A stretch of 64,000 nucleotides of DNA from an uncultured Gammaproteobacteria bacterium (GCA_937898685.1 CALEJT010000091.1:10637-74636); one strand, 5' to 3'. Shown: positions 1 through 10,784, counted from the first letter of the stretch. Program-made: numbers and translations. Notes: a model not told the origin generated them from the sequence alone.

Positions 1-456
1 CAGCACGTAGTACGCGGAGATGATCCAGGTATCGATGGCGCTGGTGTTGGGCGGTGGCAGCGGTCCGAAGGCCAACACCTGATCGGTGCCGGCGAGATGG
101 CGATAGAGCAGGGGATGGCCATCGCTGTCGAAGAAGAGCTGCACCTGGCTGAAGTCGAGTTCGACGTCGCCATCGACCGGCTCGGCGAAGTCGGCGAGCG
201 GGATCAACTGCGCGGGAAATTCCCAGTCCTTGCTCAGTTTGTTCAGCAGCTGCTCACGATGATGTGTGTCGGTCTCGAGCAGCTCATTGGAGATCACGCT
301 GAACAGCGGTTCGTAGGCGCGCTTCAGCTCGGCCTCGGAATCGGCCTCGGTGTAGCGCGCCACGAAGATGTCGAGCAACAGTGCCACGGCAACGATGCCC
401 AGCACGATGCCGACATAGGAGCGGAGGAACAGAATGTTGGAGAAAGTGGCTTTCAT
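1..456 (-). CDS. Sensor histidine kinase, RstB-like (N-terminal part, cut by window edge)
   Basis: Only the first 152 residues are in the window. The visible part has a short cytoplasmic tail, one strong membrane segment at about residues 9-32, and a periplasmic sensor region. It runs off the left edge as a second hydrophobic stretch begins (WIISAYYVL). The HAMP, His-phosphoacceptor and ATPase domains must lie outside. The ATG at 456 is 11 nt after the stop of the RstA-like regulator gene, so the pair should be co-transcribed as the last genes of a four-gene operon. Calling it a kinase rests on this topology and on its position next to the regulator, since no catalytic motif is visible. Confidence 0.8.
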   Translation of the reverse strand, partial: MKATFSNILFLRSYVGIVLGIVAVALLLDIFVARYTEADSEAELKRAYEPLFSVISNELLETDTHHREQLLNKLSKDWEFPAQLIPLADFAEPVDGDVELDFSQVQLFFDSDGHPLLYRHLAGTDQVLAFGPLPPPNTSAIDTWIISAYYVL

Positions 457-467
457 CGACGGCGGGC

Positions 468-1184
468 TCAAGCCCAGGCATCAGCCACGAACAGATAGCC
501 TTTGCCCCATACGGTCTTGATGCCGCGCGGTTGACTGGGATTGTCTCGAAGCTTCTTTCGCAGACGCGAGATGCGCACGTCCACGGTGCGGTCGAGTCCG
601 TCGTACTCGATGCCGCGGATGTTGTTGAAGATGTCGTCGCGGGTCAGCACTTCGCCGGCGTGACGCGCGAGCAGATGCAACAGCTCGAATTCCTGCGTCG
701 TGAAATCCAATACCTCGCCGCGCAGCGTCACCTGATGCGCCTTGGGGTTGATCGACAGTTGGCCGAACACCAGTTCCGCCGAGCTATCCTGCTGGGCGCC
801 GTTAACGCCCTGGCTGCGGCGCAGCAGTGCGCGCAGACGCGCTAGCAGTACGGGCGGCTCGATCGGCTTGTGCACGAAGTCGTCGGCGCCGAGTTCCAGG
901 CCCATCACGTGGTCGATGTCGCTGTTCTTGGCGGTGAGGATGAGGATCGGACCCTGATATTTCTTGCGCAGCGCGCTGCACACCTTCAGGCCATCCATGC
1001 CGGGCAGCATGAGGTCGAGGATGACGATGTCGGTCTGGTCGGACTGGAAACGTTCGAGCGCGGTGTCACCGCGGTGTTCCACCTGGACTTGGAAGTTCTC
1101 CTGAGCAAGGTAGTCCTTGACCAGTTGTGCAAGACGTACGTCGTCTTCGATCAAGAGCAATCGGGTGAGGTTGTTCTTCTCCAT
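468..1184 (-). CDS. rstA: OmpR-family response regulator, RstA-like
   Basis: A 238-residue DNA-binding response regulator. The receiver domain (residues 8-120) has the acidic pair D14/D15, phospho-acceptor D57 in LDLMLPG, T84 and K106. The winged-helix domain ends in the RstA-type signatures YDGLDRTVDVRISRLRKK and WGKGYLF. Overall similarity to E. coli RstA as recalled is strong. The start at 1184 is preferred over an in-frame extension to 1397 because it begins exactly at the receiver domain. It also forms an ATGA overlap with the stop of the upstream DUF3019 gene, which suggests translational coupling. It probably controls its own operon through the RstA-type box near 2680. Confidence 0.93.
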   Translation of the reverse strand: MEKNNLTRLLLIEDDVRLAQLVKDYLAQENFQVQVEHRGDTALERFQSDQTDIVILDLMLPGMDGLKVCSALRKKYQGPILILTAKNSDIDHVMGLELGADDFVHKPIEPPVLLARLRALLRRSQGVNGAQQDSSAELVFGQLSINPKAHQVTLRGEVLDFTTQEFELLHLLARHAGEVLTRDDIFNNIRGIEYDGLDRTVDVRISRLRKKLRDNPSQPRGIKTVWGKGYLFVADAWA

Positions 1185-1606
1185 CAGAGTATGCTCCACA
1201 CGTGTCGCCGACGATTGCGCGAGCTGCGCAGATCGCGGTTGATGACTTTGATCTCGCTCGTTGCCAGCACCGTACCGTCGAGCGCCTGGAGCTGATAGGT
1301 CACGTCCTCCGTGTCGGAGTAGGACAACTCCACGCTCCCGCTGCGCGCCGGTTCCCAACAGTGCAGCGCTTCCGCTTCTCCCACTTCGTACAGGCATACC
1401 GCTTCCTCCCTGGGGGCGGTCCAGCTGACTGCCATCGCCATGGTGCAGGGCACGGAGCTGTCATAGGAGACGCAGATGGACGGCTGCGTCTTCAGCGCAT
1501 AGCCGGGAACGGCGTCCGCGGCCAGAGCCGGGCCCATGACCAGCGCGCTGCCAAACAGCAGGGCTGGGCCGAATCCTTTGCAAATTCTCCCTTTATTCAT
1601 CGGCAT
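1184..1606 (-). CDS. DUF3019 family secreted protein
   Basis: A 140-residue exported protein of unknown function. A signal peptide (residues 1 to about 29, ending ALA) is followed by a small domain with three or four cysteines (SICVSYD, VPCTMAM, CLYEV, LHCWEP) and a basic C-terminal tail, as in DUF3019 proteins. Its ATG at 1606 overlaps the stop of the upstream MipA gene (ATGA), and its own stop overlaps the start of rstA in the same way. This very tight packing between an outer-membrane barrel and a two-component system suggests an accessory role in envelope sensing. A second in-frame ATG two codons in (1600) is an alternative start. The function is inferred from context only. Confidence 0.8.
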   Translation of the reverse strand: MPMNKGRICKGFGPALLFGSALVMGPALAADAVPGYALKTQPSICVSYDSSVPCTMAMAVSWTAPREEAVCLYEVGEAEALHCWEPARSGSVELSYSDTEDVTYQLQALDGTVLATSEIKVINRDLRSSRNRRRHVWSIL

Positions 1607-2568
1607 CAGAACTGGTAGTACAAGCCGGTGAAAAAGGTATCGATCCTGTCCGCATCGACGATGGGACTCTGGCTGATCGCGCTACTGAGAAACTCGCGCT
1701 CGACCATGGCGACCACCTGCCAGTGACGGCTCAGTGAGTGGCTTGCCTGAAGGCGCATGAATTGATTGGTACCCGAGCCGCTTTCGTAGGCGGGGCGGCC
1801 GGAGAAGGCTTCCTCCGGACGCACGCCGTAGTAGTAGCTCAGTAGGTTCGAGCTCTGCCATTCGAGGCCGAGCGTGAAGCTCACCTGGCTGTTCTTGAAG
1901 AACCAGGGCTTGGTCCAGGACAGCCAGGCTTCCTGCCCGTGATGTACGCTGCTGACGTCGCTGAGCACCTGCGCCTGCAGGTCGCCCCAGGGACTGATGT
2001 AGAGCAGCTCGAAACCGCCGTTGGCGGCATAGTCGCGTTTGGCGAGGCGGGCGTCGAAGTTACGTTCTTCCAGCTCTTCTTTCGGCAGCTCGGGACCGAC
2101 GGTGAAGCCGTCGTCGACGATCTTGTTGCCGGCGAGTCCGATGCTGGCGAATTCGAAGCTGGGGCCGGCGACGAGGCCGGAGCCGAACAGCGAGTCGAGG
2201 CTCAGCTGTTTGCCGGTGAGATAACTGTAGTAGCTGCGCTCGTTGCTGATGGTGCCGAGCAGGCTGAAGCTCCAGTTGTTGCCCGTGAACAGGGTGTAGC
2301 CGAAGTCGCCGTTGTCGAAGAAGAAGCGCTCGCCGTACCAGGAGAAGTCGACGACGTAGTTGACGTCGATCGAATCGCCGCTGATCAGCGGGTTGTCGCG
2401 CTTGCCGGCACCGAAGGCGATGCCCAGGCTCCAGCTGCGCTCGGGTTGGGGCGGTTCCTGTTGCGCGCGCACCTGGCCGGCGCCGAGGCAGAGCAGCGGT
2501 CCCAGCAACAAGGCCCCACGGGCGACAAGGGAGTAGGAAAAACGATTCCTCGAACAGTGGGAGCTCAT
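1606..2568 (-). CDS. MipA/OmpV family outer-membrane protein
   Basis: A 320-residue predicted beta-barrel. A signal peptide (about residues 1-35, ending VRA) precedes a sequence of alternating amphipathic strands rich in Tyr, Trp and Phe. It ends in the classical barrel terminus (FTGLYYQF, last residue Phe), which is the signal for BAM-mediated insertion. Family members bind MltA-interacting or osmotically relevant partners, but the substrate here is unknown. The start at 2568 is chosen because it places the signal peptide at the N terminus; a start at 2613 would add 15 non-signal residues. It is the first gene of the mipA-DUF3019-rstA-kinase operon. Confidence 0.88.
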   Translation of the reverse strand: MSSHCSRNRFSYSLVARGALLLGPLLCLGAGQVRAQQEPPQPERSWSLGIAFGAGKRDNPLISGDSIDVNYVVDFSWYGERFFFDNGDFGYTLFTGNNWSFSLLGTISNERSYYSYLTGKQLSLDSLFGSGLVAGPSFEFASIGLAGNKIVDDGFTVGPELPKEELEERNFDARLAKRDYAANGGFELLYISPWGDLQAQVLSDVSSVHHGQEAWLSWTKPWFFKNSQVSFTLGLEWQSSNLLSYYYGVRPEEAFSGRPAYESGSGTNQFMRLQASHSLSRHWQVVAMVEREFLSSAISQSPIVDADRIDTFFTGLYYQF

Positions 2569-2677
2569 GGCGCCGGAAGAGGCCTGCAGTGGTTGGAAGG
2601 AGCCGGGTAGCATTCCGAAATGCCGCGGATTATGGGCCGCCGTAACGCTGATAGGCTGTAGGCAATTTACCGCAAAT

Positions 2678-2724
2678 TTGTAAAAAATTGTAAACGCCGC
2701 GATCGAGTTGTTAAAAATTGCAAA
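2678..2724 (-). promoter_or_regulatory. Candidate RstA/CpxR-type operator upstream of the mipA-rstA operon
   Basis: Two 17-bp direct repeats, 15 of 17 identical, start at 2678 and 2708 in an AT-rich patch; the 30-bp spacing is close to three helical turns. On the minus strand the first repeat contains TACA-N6-TACA (2679-2692), which differs from the E. coli RstA box TACATNTNGTTACA at two fixed positions. On the plus strand the same bases read GTAAA-N5-GTAAA, the CpxR pattern. It lies 110-125 nt upstream of the first gene of an operon that encodes an RstA-like regulator, so autoregulation is the likely role. Confidence 0.6.
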
Positions 2725-2748
2725 ATTGCGGGCTTTTCGACGTTAACT

Positions 2749-3414
2749 TCAGAGATTGAGCGAGTAACGCACCTGCAATTGGTGCTGCATGAACGAAGGG
2801 CCCCTCTGACGGTCGACCACTCCGATCTGATACTCCCAATCCATGCGCGGAATGCTAAGGACGGGGCGCTGCAGGCTCAACATCACCCTTCTATGGTTCA
2901 CTCCCTTGCGGGTGTTGGGGCTGAGCGTGCTGAGGTTGTACATCCACTCATAGCCCAGGTTCAGGTTGAAGCCGTAGGCGACCGGCTGGCTCCAGCGATT
3001 GAAGAGGCGGAAGCGTTCGCCGCTGCGGTCGTTGGGCAGGAAGCGTTCTTCCAGACGTCCGGACAGCTCATAGGTGCCGGAGCTGAAGCGGAAGCGGTGT
3101 CGCAGTTGCTGCCACAGACGATGTTCCATTCCCGTCTGGCCATAGCGGTAGAACTGGCCCTGGTAGGCGAAGTTGAAGTCACTGTCACCGCGGCGCTCGG
3201 TGAAGCTGACCGAACCGATGCCGCGATCGTGGCGATCGAAGCCATCGCGCCAGCGTCCGATGATCATGCCGTCGACCGAGCGCTGTGGGCCCAGTGCCTT
3301 TACCACCCGCAAGGTGAAGGCGTTGATGCCCTGCTGGTCCATTGCCCAGCTTGGTGTAGCCACAAGACCCGCCCACAGACACAAGCCATACCCGAGAGCA
3401 CGCGCAAACGTCAT
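2749..3414 (-). CDS. DUF2490-like secreted outer-membrane protein
   Basis: A 221-residue exported protein. The signal peptide is residues 1-24 (ending SWA). The body has the DUF2490-type pattern of aromatic and charged alternating strands (HRLWQQLRHRF, RLEERFLPND, NLGYEWMYNL, WEYQIGVVDRQ) and ends in YSLNL. This suggests a small beta-barrel of unknown function. The ATG at 3414 starts the signal peptide; the frame stays open to 3531 but that part overlaps ubiJ and has no signal features. It occupies the place after ubiE-ubiJ where ubiB is normally found in gammaproteobacteria. Family assignment is from the pattern alone. Confidence 0.65.
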   Translation of the reverse strand: MTFARALGYGLCLWAGLVATPSWAMDQQGINAFTLRVVKALGPQRSVDGMIIGRWRDGFDRHDRGIGSVSFTERRGDSDFNFAYQGQFYRYGQTGMEHRLWQQLRHRFRFSSGTYELSGRLEERFLPNDRSGERFRLFNRWSQPVAYGFNLNLGYEWMYNLSTLSPNTRKGVNHRRVMLSLQRPVLSIPRMDWEYQIGVVDRQRGPSFMQHQLQVRYSLNL

Positions 3415-3457
3415 AAAAGATCCTGAGAGACAGCGGGGAGAAGGGCCGGGTGGGACG

Positions 3458-4072
3458 CTAGGAGGCGTCGAACGCGGCGAGCCGGGCCTGGAGACGGTCG
3501 AGGCGCAGATCGAGTTCGCGCACCGCCGCATAGAAGGCTTCTACCTCGTGCCGATGCGGGGTGAGGCCACGTTCCTGCGTGAGGTAGTCGGACAGATCCT
3601 CGCGCAGGCGCGCGCCACTACGTGCCACGGTGGTCCGCGTGCGCTCCGCCACCCTGCCGAGCGCGGAGGCTGGGAGATCGCCGGTGATACGGCTGAGGTG
3701 ATATTCCCAATCGAGGTCGAGCTCCGTGAGGACCTCGCGCAAACCGCCGACGAGCGCTGTGCTGCCGTCCAGGCTTACGCCGGTGCCGTGCAAGTTGTGT
3801 GCCTTGCCGCCGCGGGCGAGCAGTTTGAGCAGTGCGGTGGCGGAACCGGTGAGCGTGGCATTCGGCTGAGCCCCGCAAACCGGGCTCAAACTCAACTTTG
3901 CGGCATGCACGCTGATGAAAAGTTGGAGCGAGGGCTCGGTACAACGGATGGCGAGCGTCTGCCCTTCAAAAGGGCGCAGGTGATTCTGCGTGAGCGGATC
4001 GAGGGCAAGCAGGGCGTTGACCGCCGCTTCCAGCGGCAGCAACAGAGCGCTTTGCAGAAGACCCAAGGACAT
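3458..4072 (-). CDS. ubiJ: Ubiquinone biosynthesis accessory factor UbiJ (SCP2 domain)
   Basis: A 204-residue cytosolic protein. An SCP2-type lipid-binding fold covers about residues 10-110 (core GQTLAIRCTEPSLQLFISV). A C-terminal helical/coiled-coil tail (EVEAFYAAVRELDLRLDRLQARL) is typical of UbiJ. Known UbiJ binds hydrophobic ubiquinone intermediates and organises the soluble Ubi complex with UbiK. The ATG at 4072 overlaps the ubiE stop (ATGA), so it is translationally coupled to ubiE, the usual arrangement. The absence of ubiB directly downstream is the one departure from that arrangement. Confidence 0.9.
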   Translation of the reverse strand: MSLGLLQSALLLPLEAAVNALLALDPLTQNHLRPFEGQTLAIRCTEPSLQLFISVHAAKLSLSPVCGAQPNATLTGSATALLKLLARGGKAHNLHGTGVSLDGSTALVGGLREVLTELDLDWEYHLSRITGDLPASALGRVAERTRTTVARSGARLREDLSDYLTQERGLTPHRHEVEAFYAAVRELDLRLDRLQARLAAFDAS

Positions 4073-4833
4073 CAGGCAGCGTCGCGATAGCCAATGTGGA
4101 TGGCGCAGATGCCGCCCATCACGTCGTGGAATTCACAACGCTGGAAGCCGGCGGCGAGCACCATGTCGCGCAGCGTTTCCTGGTTGGGATGCATGCGGAT
4201 CGACTCCACCAGGTACTGATAGCTGGCGGCGTCGTTCAGCACGATCTTGCCGGCGATCGGCCAGAACTTGGAGTAGAGGTCGTAGGCCTTGCCGAGCAGC
4301 GGATTGCGCGGTGTCGAGAATTCCAGGATCAGCACGCGGCCACCGATCTTGGTGGTGCGATACATCGAGCGCAGTGCCGCGTCCTTGTCGGTGACGTTGC
4401 GCAGGCCGTAGGCGATGCAGATGCAGTCGAAGCTTTCATCCGCGAAGGGCAGGCACTCGGCATTGGCGAGACTGTAACTGATGTTGCCCGGATTGCCGGC
4501 ATCGATGATGCGGTCGCGGCCGACGCGCAGCATGGATTCGTTGATGTCGGCCAGCACCACCTGACCTTTCTCACCGAGACGCGGTGAGAACAACAGACTG
4601 AAGTCCCCGGTGCCACCGGCGAGGTCGAGCACGCGCTGGCCGGGACGTACCGCGCTGAGTTCGAGCGTGAAGCGCTTGATGAGTCGATGCGTGCCGAGCG
4701 AGACGACGTCGTTCATCAAGTCGTACTTGCGCGCCACCGAATGGAAGACGCCACCGACCAACGCCGCTTTTTCTTCGACCGGCACTTCGCGATAACCGAA
4801 GTGGGTGGTTTTCTTCTGATTGCTGTCGTTCAT
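4072..4833 (-). CDS. ubiE: Ubiquinone/menaquinone C-methyltransferase UbiE
   Basis: A 253-residue SAM-dependent class I methyltransferase that performs the C-methylation step of ubiquinone (and menaquinone) synthesis. It shows the UbiE signatures FHSVARKYDLMNDVVSLGTHR near residues 30-50 (motif split here only by description), the SAM-binding LDLAGGTGDF, and CIAYGLRNVTDKDAALRSMY. The start at 4833 (MNDSNQKK) is preferred over an open extension to 4899, which lacks family similarity. The stop overlaps the ubiJ start. It lies downstream of DUF971 and hslUV on the same strand, as in pseudomonads. Confidence 0.96.
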   Translation of the reverse strand: MNDSNQKKTTHFGYREVPVEEKAALVGGVFHSVARKYDLMNDVVSLGTHRLIKRFTLELSAVRPGQRVLDLAGGTGDFSLLFSPRLGEKGQVVLADINESMLRVGRDRIIDAGNPGNISYSLANAECLPFADESFDCICIAYGLRNVTDKDAALRSMYRTTKIGGRVLILEFSTPRNPLLGKAYDLYSKFWPIAGKIVLNDAASYQYLVESIRMHPNQETLRDMVLAAGFQRCEFHDVMGGICAIHIGYRDAA

Positions 4834-4952
4834 CGGTGGAGGTTTGCGCGGAAAAGAGGCGCCATTGTACTCACAAGCCTTGCGGCCGTGCAGGAGCAAA
4901 CAGCGAAATAGTCAGGCTGAGCGTGCAATCGTGCGCAGCGGCGCGAGTCGCT

Positions 4953-5357
4953 TCAACCTTCCTTCGGTTTGAGTGGCATGATGTTGACCACCTGCACGCT
5001 GGGATCGACCGGATCGCGTTTCGCGCCCGCTTCTTCGAGGCGCTTCAGATAGTCCTGCCACATCACATCCTGATGCTCGCCGAGCTCGCGCAAGTATTCC
5101 CAGGTGTAGATGCCGGTGTCGTGGCCATCGTCGAAGAACAACTTGATGCCGTAATGGCCGACGGGTTCGAGCTGGGTCAGTTTGACGAAGCGCTTACCCA
5201 CCTGCAGCACTTCCTGGCCCGGGCCGTGACCACGCACTTCGGCCGACGGCGAATGGACACGCAGAAACTCGGCCGGCAGCGAGAAACTCTTGCCGTCCTC
5301 GTAATCGAGTTCGAGCACGTTGCTGCGTTTGCGCAGACGAAGCGAAGAAGGCTGCAT
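4953..5357 (-). CDS. DUF971 (gamma-butyrobetaine hydroxylase-like N-terminal domain) protein
   Basis: A 134-residue stand-alone DUF971 domain. The core elements are LRKRSNVLELDYEDG, FSLPAEFLRVHSPSAEVRGHG, GHYGIKLFFDDGHDTGIYTWEYLREL and a C-terminal PLKP tail. In eukaryotes the domain is the N-terminal part of gamma-butyrobetaine hydroxylase; in bacteria short versions are linked to iron-sulfur or metal handling, but the exact role is not settled. It begins 8 nt after hslU ends and should be co-transcribed with hslVU, the common gammaproteobacterial arrangement. Confidence 0.9.
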   Translation of the reverse strand: MQPSSLRLRKRSNVLELDYEDGKSFSLPAEFLRVHSPSAEVRGHGPGQEVLQVGKRFVKLTQLEPVGHYGIKLFFDDGHDTGIYTWEYLRELGEHQDVMWQDYLKRLEEAGAKRDPVDPSVQVVNIMPLKPKEG

Positions 5358-5365
5358 GGGTTCCC

Positions 5366-6682
5366 TCAGAGAATGAAGCGGCTGAGATCTTCGTTGTCGG
5401 CGAGATCACCGAGGTGGGTGTTCACGAAGTTGCCGTCGACCACCACCTTGTTGTTGCCGGCGGCGGCCATGGCGTCGGCGGCGAAGGACACTTCTTCCAG
5501 CAGTTTTTCCATCACCGTGTGCAGACGACGTGCGCCGATGTTCTCGGTGCGTTCGTTCACCTGCCAGGCGATCTCGGAAATGCGCGCGATGCCATCGTCG
5601 GTGAACTCGAGGTCCACACCTTCGGTGGCGAGCAGCGCCTGATACTGCTTGCAGAGCGAAGCATCGGGTTCGGTGAGGATGCGGCGGAAATCATCGGCAG
5701 TGAGGGCCTGCAATTCCACGCGGATCGGCAGACGGCCCTGCAGTTCAGGGATGAGGTCGGAAGGACGCGACAGATGGAAGGCGCCGGAGGCGATGAACAG
5801 GATGTGATCGGTGCGCACCGAGCCGTACTTGGTGCTCACGGTCGAGCCTTCGATCAGTGGCAGCAGGTCACGCTGCACGCCTTCGCGGGAAATGCCGGCG
5901 CCGGAGTTTTCGTTGCGCGTGGCGACCTTGTCGATCTCGTCGATGAAGACGATGCCGGTCTGCTCGGTGAGTTCGATGGCGCGGGTCTTGAGTTCTTCTT
6001 CGTTGATCAGCTTGGCCGCTTCTTCTTCCTGCAGTGCCTTGAGGGCCTGCTTCACCGTCATGCGGCGCGTCTGTTTGCGGCCGGTCTGCAGGCTGGAGAA
6101 CATGCTGCTGAGCTGGCTGCTCATCTCTTCCATGCCGGGCGGCGTCATGATTTCCAACGAGGCGAAGCGCGGGCTTACCTTGATCTCGATTTCCTTGTTG
6201 TTGAGCTGACCTTCGCGCAGCTTCTTGCGGAAGATCTGGCGCGTATCGCTGTCCTGACGTTCGCCGACACCGGGCAAGAGTGCATCGAGGATCTGATCTT
6301 CGGCGGCATTGGCCGCCTGTGCGCTGACCTTCTCGTATTCCTGTTCCCGCAGCATCTTCATCGCCACGAACACGAGGTCGCGGATGATCGAATCGACGTC
6401 GCGACCCACGTAGCCCACTTCGGTGAACTTGGTGGCTTCGACCTTGATGAAGGGCGAGCCGGACAGCTTCGCGAGACGACGCGCGATCTCGGTCTTGCCC
6501 ACACCCGTGGGACCGATCATCAGGATGTTCTTGGGCGTGACTTCGTTGCGCATCGCCTCGGGCAGCTGCATGCGGCGCCAACGGTTGCGCAACGCAATGG
6601 CCACGGCGCGCTTGGCGGCATGCTGGCCGATGATGTGTTTGTCGAGTTCGGCGGCGATTTCGCGGGGGCTGAGTCGGGACAT
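5366..6682 (-). CDS. hslU: HslU, ATPase subunit of the HslVU protease
   Basis: A 438-residue AAA+ unfoldase that feeds substrates to the HslV peptidase. The Walker A motif GPTGVGKT is at residues 57-64 and Walker B is IVFIDEIDK. The inserted I-domain follows the first part of the AAA module. The C-terminal tail DLSRFIL is the family's conserved peptide that docks into HslV. The length is normal. Its ATG is 3 nt after the hslV stop, so the two subunits are made from one transcript. Confidence 0.97.
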   Translation of the reverse strand: MSRLSPREIAAELDKHIIGQHAAKRAVAIALRNRWRRMQLPEAMRNEVTPKNILMIGPTGVGKTEIARRLAKLSGSPFIKVEATKFTEVGYVGRDVDSIIRDLVFVAMKMLREQEYEKVSAQAANAAEDQILDALLPGVGERQDSDTRQIFRKKLREGQLNNKEIEIKVSPRFASLEIMTPPGMEEMSSQLSSMFSSLQTGRKQTRRMTVKQALKALQEEEAAKLINEEELKTRAIELTEQTGIVFIDEIDKVATRNENSGAGISREGVQRDLLPLIEGSTVSTKYGSVRTDHILFIASGAFHLSRPSDLIPELQGRLPIRVELQALTADDFRRILTEPDASLCKQYQALLATEGVDLEFTDDGIARISEIAWQVNERTENIGARRLHTVMEKLLEEVSFAADAMAAAGNNKVVVDGNFVNTHLGDLADNEDLSRFIL

Positions 6683-6685
6683 GGT

Positions 6686-7225
<540 letters not shown>

Positions 7226-7251
7226 GGTGACTCCAGAAGATGGGGCGATCG

Positions 7252-7284
7252 CCTCTATGTAGAGGTCGATGGCGGCAATTCAAG
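7252..7284 (-). promoter_or_regulatory. Candidate heat-shock-type promoter and leader hairpin for hslVU
   Basis: On the minus strand CTTGAA (7279-7284) matches the sigma-32 -35 element. After a 13-nt spacer, CCTCTACA (7258-7265) is only a partial match to the CCCCATNT -10 element. A perfect palindrome with arms CCTCTA/TAGAGG and a 2-nt centre covers 7252-7265 in the same region, about 27-40 nt upstream of the hslV ATG. Heat-shock control of hslVU is known in related bacteria; here the -10 match is weak, so the promoter call is tentative. Confidence 0.35.
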
Positions 7285-7305
7285 GCTAACGGGCGTCTGC
7301 TGCGC

Positions 7306-8046
7306 TCAGCGCACGAGCAGAGGAATGGAATCGATGTTGTTCTCGGACAGCAGCGCGCGCGCGGCCTCGGCTGCCTGCCGCCCGTTGAAGGGCCCGACCT
7401 GTACGCGCTGCCAGGTGCGGCCAGCGACCACGCCGGGTACCACGTTGGCGTTCAGGTTGAGCAGAATGATTTTGGCGCGGCGGTTCTCGGCGTCCTGACG
7501 ATCCTGGAAGGAACCGGCCTGCAGCAGATACTGGCGCGTGTCGCCAGCGGCGTTGCTGGCCACGGTCGCTGCGGGCGTGGTGGTTGCGGCAAGTGCCGGG
7601 GGCGGCGTTGCGGCGGCAGTGTTGTTCTGTGCAGCAGTCGTAGTCGCGGTTTCAGGCTTGGGTGCAGTCTGCTGTGCCGCGGCCTGCTGTTGCGCCTGAC
7701 GTTGTTGCTGTGCCTGCTGCTGCGCGGGTGCAGCTGCCTGGGGTGCAGGCGCGGGGACGCTCGGCGTGCCGACTTCGACACGCGCGTTGGCGAGCTCGCG
7801 ATAGAAACTGAAGACGGGCAGATCTTCTTCGGCCACCACCACCTGCTGCACCGGTGCTTCGCCGCTGCGGGCGCTGCCGAAGTTGGCGATGCCGACGTAA
7901 CCGATGAACACACCGAAGAGGCCAGTGAGTACGCCCGCGATGAACCAGTTCCAGTGTGTGCTGGAGGGCGGTGGGGTTCGCGTGGCAGCGCGACGGCCAC
8001 TGCGTGAACCGCTTCTGTCGCGATGTCTGGCGTAGTCCTGTGCCAT
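7306..8046 (-). CDS. SPOR-domain cell-division protein, FtsN-like
   Basis: A 246-residue bitopic membrane protein. A basic N-terminal tail is followed by one membrane segment (about residues 34-54), a long Pro/Ala/Gln-rich linker (residues 95-165, with runs of AQQQ) and a C-terminal SPOR domain (about 170-246: YLLQAGSFQDRQDAENRRA, VQVGPFNGRQAAEAARALL). SPOR domains bind denuded septal glycan, and FtsN activates septal synthesis. The ATG at 8046 (MAQDYARH) starts a normal cytoplasmic tail. It sits just upstream of hslV, as the FtsN homologue does in pseudomonads. The argS gene that I recall between priA and this gene there is absent. Confidence 0.85.
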   Translation of the reverse strand: MAQDYARHRDRSGSRSGRRAATRTPPPSSTHWNWFIAGVLTGLFGVFIGYVGIANFGSARSGEAPVQQVVVAEEDLPVFSFYRELANARVEVGTPSVPAPAPQAAAPAQQQAQQQRQAQQQAAAQQTAPKPETATTTAAQNNTAAATPPPALAATTTPAATVASNAAGDTRQYLLQAGSFQDRQDAENRRAKIILLNLNANVVPGVVAGRTWQRVQVGPFNGRQAAEAARALLSENNIDSIPLLVR

Positions 8047-8148
8047 GGTGGAACTCGAGTCGAAAAACTGGCGGCTATTATGGCGGATCGTGGCGGTCAC
8101 TGACAGCGTCGCGGCACGATGTGGAATGTGCCATCGGCCGCAATTGCG

Positions 8149-10350
<2,202 letters not shown>

Positions 10351-10364
10351 GTGGGTGCGGGCTG

Positions 10365-10393
10365 TTGAGTGTGAGAACTGCGGGCAATAGTAT
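10365..10393 (+). promoter_or_regulatory. Sigma-70 promoter for the chorismate mutase gene
   Basis: TTGAGT (10365-10370) and TAGTAT (10388-10393) are separated by 17 nt in the priA/aroQ divergent spacer. The predicted transcript would start near 10400, leaving a leader of only 20-30 nt. Confidence 0.55.
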
Positions 10394-10428
10394 AGGGCCT
10401 CTTTCAGAGTTACCCCGCCGTGACCTCA

Positions 10429-10731
10429 ATGCAAACCGACAGTACCCCGCGCGTCCCCCCCGAACTGCTTCAGCTGCGAGCCGACATCGACAAGATCGAC
10501 GAGGAGATCCTCGATTCCCTGGCGCGTCGCTTCGAAGTGACGAAACAGGTGGGCCTGCTCAAGGCCGCCCACAACCTGGATTCGGTGGATCCGGTACGCG
10601 AGCAGGAGAAATTGGCGCGTCTGAAGCAATTGGCGGAGGAAAAGGGGCTCAATGGCACCTTCGTGCATCAGCTCTTCCAGTGCCTGTTCGACGAGGTGGT
10701 GCGCAACCACCGCGCTCTGCTGAAGTCTTGA
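10429..10731 (+). CDS. Stand-alone chorismate mutase, AroQ class
   Basis: About 100 residues forming the all-helical AroQ fold: LRADIDKIDEEILDSLARRF, then EVTKQVGLLKAAHN and VREQEKLARL, with the C-terminal helix carrying FQCLFDEVVRNHRALL. It converts chorismate to prephenate for Phe/Tyr synthesis. No prephenate dehydratase or dehydrogenase domain is fused, so prephenate must be handled by other enzymes. The ATG at 10429 is preferred; a GTG at 10420 is in frame and cannot be excluded, as neither has a strong ribosome-binding site. It is inserted between priA and rpmE and has its own promoter. Confidence 0.88.
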   Translation: MQTDSTPRVPPELLQLRADIDKIDEEILDSLARRFEVTKQVGLLKAAHNLDSVDPVREQEKLARLKQLAEEKGLNGTFVHQLFQCLFDEVVRNHRALLKS

Positions 10732-10756
10732 TTTGACTCACTTTTTTGGCGCCGGC

Positions 10757-10784
10757 TTGCCAGGGGCGGGGCATCTGTTAGAAT
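10757..10784 (+). promoter_or_regulatory. Sigma-70 promoter for rpmE
   Basis: TTGCCA (10757-10762) and TAGAAT (10779-10784) with a 16-nt spacer. A GC-rich discriminator (GCGCGCCC) follows, typical of growth-rate-controlled ribosomal genes. The transcript would carry a leader of roughly 90 nt before the rpmE ATG. Confidence 0.7.

Noticed and set aside
2680..2694. Assigning the GTAAA-N5-GTAAA repeat to CpxR
   Set aside because: The pattern fits CpxR, but the operon's own regulator is RstA-like and the other strand matches the RstA box, so RstA autoregulation is the simpler reading. Not fully excluded.
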